A stretch of DNA of 8,802 bases from Nitrososphaerales archaeon TH526. GTDB taxonomy: Archaea > Thermoproteota > Nitrososphaeria > Nitrososphaerales > Nitrososphaeraceae. The stretch spans positions 1-8,802 of the forward strand of contig JAATVR010000075.1 of assembly GCA_014523665.1 (NCBI GenBank), read 5' to 3'. Shown here in pieces: positions 5,548 to 8,802 of this stretch. Positions within the stretch are counted from its first letter, which is position 1. Each line of letters starts with the position of its first letter. Position numbers and translations under genes: made by a program. The notes beneath the pieces were generated by a model. It saw only the letters and a list, made by a program, of their open reading frames with translations, was not told where the DNA came from and made no database searches.

Positions 5548-6033
5548 ATGGGCAAAATGGGAAAAGAAATTGCTGGCTCTGGCGTAGAGGGCACGATTGA
5601 AATGCTGAAAACCGCATATGCTGGAGAGTTGTCGGCATTCCATTATTTCTGGTACATTTCTCAGAATATCGAAGGACTAGGTGTACTGGAACAGAAGTTT
5701 TTTGAAGAACGAGCAGATGAAGAACTTGGGCATGCCAAGAAGGTCTCCGTTAGGCTAATGCAGCTTGGAACTAATGCCAAAGATGACCCTGCCTTATGGG
5801 AACAAGAAAGTGGATTGGGTAAGCTACAACCATCACGATATTTGACCCTTCGCAGCGCTTTGGAAAAAGCGCTGGAATTCGAAAGAAGCGTGATCAAGTT
5901 GTACAATGATCTTGCCAATAACGTAAAGGACAAAGATCATGGTACCTACCATCTGGCACTAGATCTACTCGATGCGGAACTGGAAGACGAGCAGACAATA
6001 GAGGATATTCTCGCAAAGTTGGAAATACGCTAA
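5548..6033 (+). CDS. Ferritin-like di-iron protein (Dps-like/bacterioferritin-like)
   Basis: A 161-residue four-helix-bundle protein of the ferritin superfamily, cytoplasmic, predicted to bind and oxidise Fe(II) and to store or detoxify iron. Helix A has AYAGELSAFHYFWY with ligand E27. Helix B has the classic E59-L-G-H62 (ExxH). Helix C contains LEFERSVIKLY with E110 or E112 as ligand. Helix D has a very acidic stretch (DAELEDEQ) with E144 or E146. The second ExxH histidine expected by comparison with bacterioferritin is not seen: the position is D147 or Q149. A connecting segment after helix B (about 74-92, GTNAKDDPALWEQ) resembles that of archaeal Dps-like proteins. There are no cysteines, so it lacks the thioferritin cysteine pair. 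Length is normal. It has its own promoter and terminator, so it is a single-gene unit beside the FTR1 locus. The exact subfamily (Dps-like versus bacterioferritin) is less sure than the superfamily. Confidence 0.88.
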   Translation: MGKMGKEIAGSGVEGTIEMLKTAYAGELSAFHYFWYISQNIEGLGVLEQKFFEERADEELGHAKKVSVRLMQLGTNAKDDPALWEQESGLGKLQPSRYLTLRSALEKALEFERSVIKLYNDLANNVKDKDHGTYHLALDLLDAELEDEQTIEDILAKLEIR

Positions 6034-6053
6034 ATATTTCTACAATATTTTTT
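6032..6053 (+). terminator. Terminator after the ferritin-like gene
   Basis: AAATATT (6032-6038) and AATATTT (6044-6050) form a 7-bp stem with a 5-base loop that starts inside the stop codon. It runs into TTTTTT, with further T-rich sequence to about 6072. This fits an archaeal or intrinsic-style terminator. Confidence 0.5.
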
Positions 6054-6099
6054 GAACCCGTTTTCTTTTATTCCTGCGAATTAATTTTATAAAAACCAC

Positions 6100-6111
6100 T
6101 TGCGATCGCAA
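6100..6111. repeat. Perfect palindrome TTGCGATCGCAA between convergent genes
   Basis: This 12-base perfect palindrome has a GC-rich core (GCGATCGC) that stands out in an AT-rich gap. It lies between the ends of the ferritin-like and glycosyltransferase genes. The core equals the HIP1 octamer known from cyanobacteria; here it may be a protein or methylation site, or chance. Confidence 0.4.
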
Positions 6112-6131
6112 TCAGATGATAATTAGTCGTA

Positions 6132-6160
6132 GAGAAAGTGTATTAGCCCCATACTTTCTC
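6132..6160 (-). terminator. 8-bp inverted repeat spanning the glycosyltransferase stop codon
   Basis: GAGAAAGT (6132-6139) and ACTTTCTC (6153-6160) are perfectly complementary, with a 13-base loop that contains the TAA stop of the glycosyltransferase. Placed where two genes converge, it could protect or end the minus-strand transcript. No immediate T-run follows. Confidence 0.35.
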
Positions 6161-7396
6161 CCTAAAAGTCCATTTCTTATTGAGTATAAAATTGCTAATT
6201 GACGCTGCAGCAACTGCGCAAATGAGCGATAGATTGTACGAGATTCCAGATTCTACCAAGAGATAGACTAACGTAAGCTGGATGGAGATACCTAAAGAAC
6301 TGAAGAGTAGAAATAAACCGTATTGTTTCAAAGTGTAAAGCACGGAGAACTTCTTGTCTTCAAACGTCCAAATCTTGTTCAAGAGGAAATTAGTAGTTAT
6401 AGAAACAGCTATTCCGATCGCAGTCGCCTGAACATACCACAGATTAGCTACAGTTCCGTTAGAGAGTAAAAAAGAAACCAAGAAGTTGATTACTAACCCG
6501 CTGGCTCCGACGGTGAAGAATCTAGCAGCCTTCGACAAGAATAGTACAGATCTTCTGTTCTCTGAACCTTCCAGCCTTTTTTGTGATCTTCTTCCGTACT
6601 TATACAAGCTCCAAACTGCCTTTGTATAGTCCACCAAAACCTTCAAATCAAGTTTACTATATCCATATTTTCTAACTGTGAAAGTATATGGAATCTCTTT
6701 TACGGTAACGTGACGTTGTTTCTTGACCAATATTTCAAGCAAGATCTTGAACCCTTTTGTATTAAATTCGATGTCTTTTAAAACATGACGTGGTAAAGCA
6801 AAAAATCCGGACATCGGGTCTCGAACCTCTTTTACATTGAGGCCATACCTTGCTATTCCCGTTGCACCAAAACTAATTATGAGTCTCTCTAGTGGTACAC
6901 CTACAGTGGTTCCCCCCTTTGCATACCTTGACCCGATCACGACGCAATTAGATTCGTGCTTTAGTTCACCTACTATGCGAGGTATGAGTTGAGGAGGGTG
7001 CGAAAAATCAGCATCCATTACTAATATGTTTTTACCATTGGAACTCTTGATGCCGTCGAGCACTGCACACATCAAGCCATCACGTCTGGGCCTATGAACA
7101 ACTTTGATCGTTAGGATTCGACCTTTGCTGTGCGTTTCGTCAAAATTATTCTCTCTTGCAAATCTCTCGACTAGAGAACCAGTTCCATCTGGAGAATTGT
7201 CATCAACTATCAATATCTCTGTCCTAATATCTTCGGGGATCCTATTCGCAATCTCTATTACGAGTCCGATGATGTTTTCGCTCTCATTGTAGGTGGGTAT
7301 GACGATAGACAAGAAAGTCGAGAATGTTTCTTCAATTTGAGCTGTCTCATTTTCTCGATGAGTTTGAAATACCTCAGCTACTCTTTGATCCCTCAA
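6143..7396 (-). CDS. DPM1-like glycosyltransferase 2 fused to a GtrA membrane domain
   Basis: A 417-residue membrane glycosyltransferase of the polyprenol-phosphate-sugar synthase type. It probably moves a hexose from a nucleotide sugar to a lipid phosphate carrier at the inner face of the membrane, for protein glycosylation or surface polysaccharide. The GT2 domain (about 28-270) shows SIVIPTYNE (30-38), VDDNSPDGT (64-72), DADFSHPP (128-135, the DxD metal site), GSRYAKGG (155-162) and DPMSGFFA (193-200). The GtrA domain (about 288-413) has four predicted membrane helices and two copies of its signature, NFLLNKIWTF (336-345) and NFILNKKWTF (402-411). This fusion is common in archaea. The start is a TTG at 7396 with no in-frame ATG before the catalytic core, and the first 25 residues are variable-looking. 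An AT-rich promoter precedes it. Donor sugar and acceptor cannot be told. It converges on the ferritin-like gene and has no evident iron role. Confidence 0.93.
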   Translation of the reverse strand: MRDQRVAEVFQTHRENETAQIEETFSTFLSIVIPTYNESENIIGLVIEIANRIPEDIRTEILIVDDNSPDGTGSLVERFARENNFDETHSKGRILTIKVVHRPRRDGLMCAVLDGIKSSNGKNILVMDADFSHPPQLIPRIVGELKHESNCVVIGSRYAKGGTTVGVPLERLIISFGATGIARYGLNVKEVRDPMSGFFALPRHVLKDIEFNTKGFKILLEILVKKQRHVTVKEIPYTFTVRKYGYSKLDLKVLVDYTKAVWSLYKYGRRSQKRLEGSENRRSVLFLSKAARFFTVGASGLVINFLVSFLLSNGTVANLWYVQATAIGIAVSITTNFLLNKIWTFEDKKFSVLYTLKQYGLFLLFSSLGISIQLTLVYLLVESGISYNLSLICAVAAASISNFILNKKWTFREKVWG

Positions 7397-7410
7397 TGGC
7401 CGATTATGTT

Positions 7411-7431
7411 ATAAAATATTATATATATATA
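7411..7431 (-). promoter_or_regulatory. AT-rich promoter of the glycosyltransferase gene
   Basis: An alternating AT tract (ATATATATATA, 7421-7431) and the adjoining ATATTTTAT on the minus strand lie 15-35 bases upstream of the TTG start. They offer TATA boxes consistent with a near-leaderless mRNA. Which exact element is used cannot be told. Confidence 0.45.
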
Positions 7432-7705
7432 CTCCCGTTCGATTCTCGATTGCGAAGAGCAATATGTTGAAATAAAGTTTTATATTATAGAGTTAGAAAA
7501 ACAGTTAGTATTTGAGAATTATAGTGAACAAAGCCTATTATTTTACTAAATCATATGAATTAAGAGAATTAGGTCTGAGTCGTGTTTGAGTCATAAATAA
7601 ACGAGATTGCAGAGTTTAGTCAGAAGCCTTTGTCTGATAGACTTAACAAAAGCTCGAACTTGTTAACGAATACCCATGTTTTCTGCTTGGAGAAACGACT
7701 ATATG

Positions 7706-7712
7706 TTAAATA
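7706..7712 (+). promoter_or_regulatory. TATA-like box of the DtxR-family gene
   Basis: TTAAATA is centred about 40 bases before the TTG start, predicting transcription from about 7733-7737 and a leader of about 12-16 bases. A single half-site-like CCTAA follows at 7730-7734; it is not a full operator. Confidence 0.4.
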
Positions 7713-7748
7713 GCGAAAGCATCGTAGTACCTAACATCATACACTATT

Positions 7749-8222
7749 TTGAACAATGATAGTAGCCCACTGAGGAAGGATGCCGATGAAGAGCTCTATA
7801 TCGGGACCGCGCGTTCAGAGAGTCTGGAAATGTATCTCAAGGCAATTTGGCACATACGGGAAAGAGGTAAAGAAGTGAAAATTAGTTCCATTGCTAAATT
7901 GCTTAATATCAGACAACCATCAGTCGTTAACATGTTGCATAAACTCAACGAAGAGGATTTTGTAGTATACAGCAAGGAGAATATCCCAATAAGGACTACC
8001 TCCAAGGGTGAGCAGATAGCAAGACAAATGATAAGAAATACACGTCTTCTAGAAATACTTATGAGGGATAGCTTGAGGATCGCCATCGATGAAGAGATGG
8101 TGTGTGGTATAGAGCATCATATGAAGGAAGTCTTTACCGATGCCTTATGCACCTTACTGAATCATCCTGTAAGATGTCCTCATGAGCATCCAATCCCACC
8201 AGGCAAATGCTGCAAAGTATAA
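7749..8222 (+). CDS. DtxR-family metal-dependent transcriptional repressor, two-domain form
   Basis: A cytoplasmic iron- (or manganese-) sensing repressor that should dimerise and bind DNA when loaded with Fe(II). The winged helix lies at about 26-85, with SSIAKLLNIRQPSVVNMLHKL as helix-turn-helix and YSKENIPIRTTSKG as the wing. The dimerisation and metal domain lies at about 88-140. Aligned by motif to C. diphtheriae DtxR, the primary-site ligands are present: M28 (M10), C119 (C102), E122 (E105) and H123 (H106). Cys rather than Glu at the third point favours iron. At the ancillary site E102 (E83) is kept, but H79 and H98 are replaced by T98 and E115. The protein ends after CPHEHPIPPGKCCKV, so the C-terminal SH3-like/FeoA domain is absent, as in MntR-sized members; the tail adds three cysteines and two histidines. 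The start is the TTG at 7749, as no upstream in-frame ATG exists and the next ATG is M28 itself. It is the natural candidate to bind the boxes near 4680 and 4770. Confidence 0.9.
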   Translation: MNNDSSPLRKDADEELYIGTARSESLEMYLKAIWHIRERGKEVKISSIAKLLNIRQPSVVNMLHKLNEEDFVVYSKENIPIRTTSKGEQIARQMIRNTRLLEILMRDSLRIAIDEEMVCGIEHHMKEVFTDALCTLLNHPVRCPHEHPIPPGKCCKV

Positions 8223-8319
8223 ATTTGTATCAATGATCAATGTATGTCTAAAACGAAGACTAGCGAAGCTCTACTATGAATCGTCTTCCTAATCGCAATC
8301 GATATGAACAATTTTTGTG

Positions 8320-8341
8320 TACTTTATACCTATGTAAAGTA
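8320..8341. repeat. Inverted repeat TACTTTA / TAAAGTA
   Basis: Perfect 7-base arms (8320-8326, 8335-8341) flank an 8-base spacer. TACTTTAT recurs in direct orientation at 8353-8360, just before the integrase remnant. It may be an old regulatory or recombination-associated site; support is weak. Confidence 0.3.
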
Positions 8342-8389
8342 AAGATATGCAATACTTTATTAATTTGATACAGAATTTTCTTAGTTAAA

Positions 8390-8773
8390 GTGCAAGGGCA
8401 ACTGGTTAACGCTATTACTAATAATAAGAATTCAAACGTAATAGCAGAATATCTTGAATCAATGCAGACAGAAACCAATCTAAGTAAAAACTATGTAGAC
8501 CTTCTAAAGTTTATCCTAAAAGTTATCCGAGTTTCATAAAGACGAGTCCTTTACAAGCATGAAAAAAATGATATCATTTTGTATCTTAACTCGTTAAGAA
8601 AACCAGACAAAGCAGATCCATTGCATAAATGGATTGGCACTTATAACACGTATCTTGTATGTATTACCAAGTTCTTCAAGTGGCTTGAAAATCCTGATTT
8701 AGAACCTAATGCAAGACCAAATCTCAAAGAATGCAGAACATTGGCTGTGCAAGGATTGTCCATACTTGGCTGA
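8390..8773 (+). pseudogene. Frameshifted tyrosine recombinase (integrase) N-terminal remnant, thaumarchaeal type
   Basis: The sequence encodes the SAM-like core-binding domain of a tyrosine recombinase of the sort scattered through Nitrososphaera-type genomes; the catalytic R-H-R-Y domain is not in the window. One frame carries the first part from about GTG 8390 through KNYVDLLKFILK (to about 8519). The second frame carries KLSEFHKDESFTSMKK (8520-8567). The first frame then resumes with NDIILYLNSLRKPDKADPLH and KWIGTYN, through FFKWLENPDLEPNARP (to about 8719). The switches fall at an A4 run (8518-8521) and an A7 run (8562-8568), fitting a one-base gain and a one-base loss. The unshifted frame would stop at TAA 8537-8539. 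After ARP the frame ends at TGA 8771-8773 without the expected continuation, while another frame (RPKSQRMQNI) looks more like the family, so a third shift is likely. It is probably a dead element. Homopolymer sequencing error is the alternative for the first two shifts. Confidence 0.72.
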
Positions 8774-8802
8774 TTGCAAAAAGATTGAACAAGGTGCTGC
8801 GG

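Larger units (their letters stand above)
7397..7748. other. Divergent intergenic region between glycosyltransferase and DtxR genes
   Basis: No gene is seen. The left end holds the TATA-rich tract of the glycosyltransferase promoter and the right end the promoter of the DtxR gene. Between them are two direct TGAGTC hexamers (7576-7581 and 7587-7592) spaced by 11 bases, just before ATAAATAA (7593-7600). There is also an imperfect inverted repeat, TCAGA/TCTGA, near 7620-7637. Neither flank carries a full TTAGG-N4-CCTAA operator. Confidence 0.45.

Noticed and set aside
5754..5762. TTAGGCTAA resembling a DtxR half operator
   Set aside because: It lies inside the ferritin-like coding region and the second half-site is absent.
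8260..8478. Minus-strand open frame of 72 codons
   Set aside because: It overlaps the integrase remnant on the plus strand, which has clear family features, and its own translation has none.
1..8802. CRISPR array or complete insertion sequence
   Set aside because: No regularly spaced repeats and no terminal inverted repeats flanking a transposase were seen; the only mobile-element trace is the integrase remnant.

Overview
The window looks like part of a chromosome from an ammonia-oxidising archaeon of the Nitrososphaera/Nitrosocosmicus type. This is inferred from AT-rich DNA, archaeal TATA boxes about 25-30 bases upstream of starts with almost no leader and no Shine-Dalgarno sites, frequent TTG starts, a thaumarchaeal-style integrase remnant, a small C2H2 zinc-finger remnant, and a Dps-like ferritin of the kind seen in that group. 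No rRNA or tRNA gene was recognised.

Layout. Bases 1-71 carry the probable last codons of a gene cut by the window edge. Bases 72-1607 are almost gene-free, holding several inverted repeats and a decayed C2H2 zinc-finger gene on the minus strand (955-1143). A small hypothetical protein with winged-helix character lies on the minus strand at 1608-1955, followed by a hairpin-rich gap. The centre is an iron block. A large FTR1 iron permease with an extracytoplasmic N-terminal region (2258-4669, minus) is divergent from two small unknown genes (4790-4984 and 4991-5251, plus). The 120-base gap between them holds sites matching the DtxR/IdeR operator: one downstream of the permease TATA box and two in tandem downstream of the TATA box of the small-gene operon. 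Next come a Dps/bacterioferritin-like protein (5548-6033, plus), a convergent dolichol-phosphate-mannose-synthase-like glycosyltransferase fused to a GtrA membrane domain (6143-7396, minus), and a two-domain DtxR-family metal-dependent repressor (7749-8222, plus). The right end is a frameshifted tyrosine recombinase (integrase) remnant.

How the genes fit together. The likely reading is an iron homeostasis neighbourhood: FTR1 imports iron, the ferritin-like protein stores or detoxifies it, and a DtxR-type repressor senses Fe(II). The exact DtxR boxes over both divergent promoters predict repression of uptake and of the two small genes when iron is plentiful. The small genes therefore look like undescribed iron-starvation proteins, which is the most interesting lead here. 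The glycosyltransferase has no evident link to iron. The integrase remnant and the eroded left flank suggest that mobile DNA has acted on this region.
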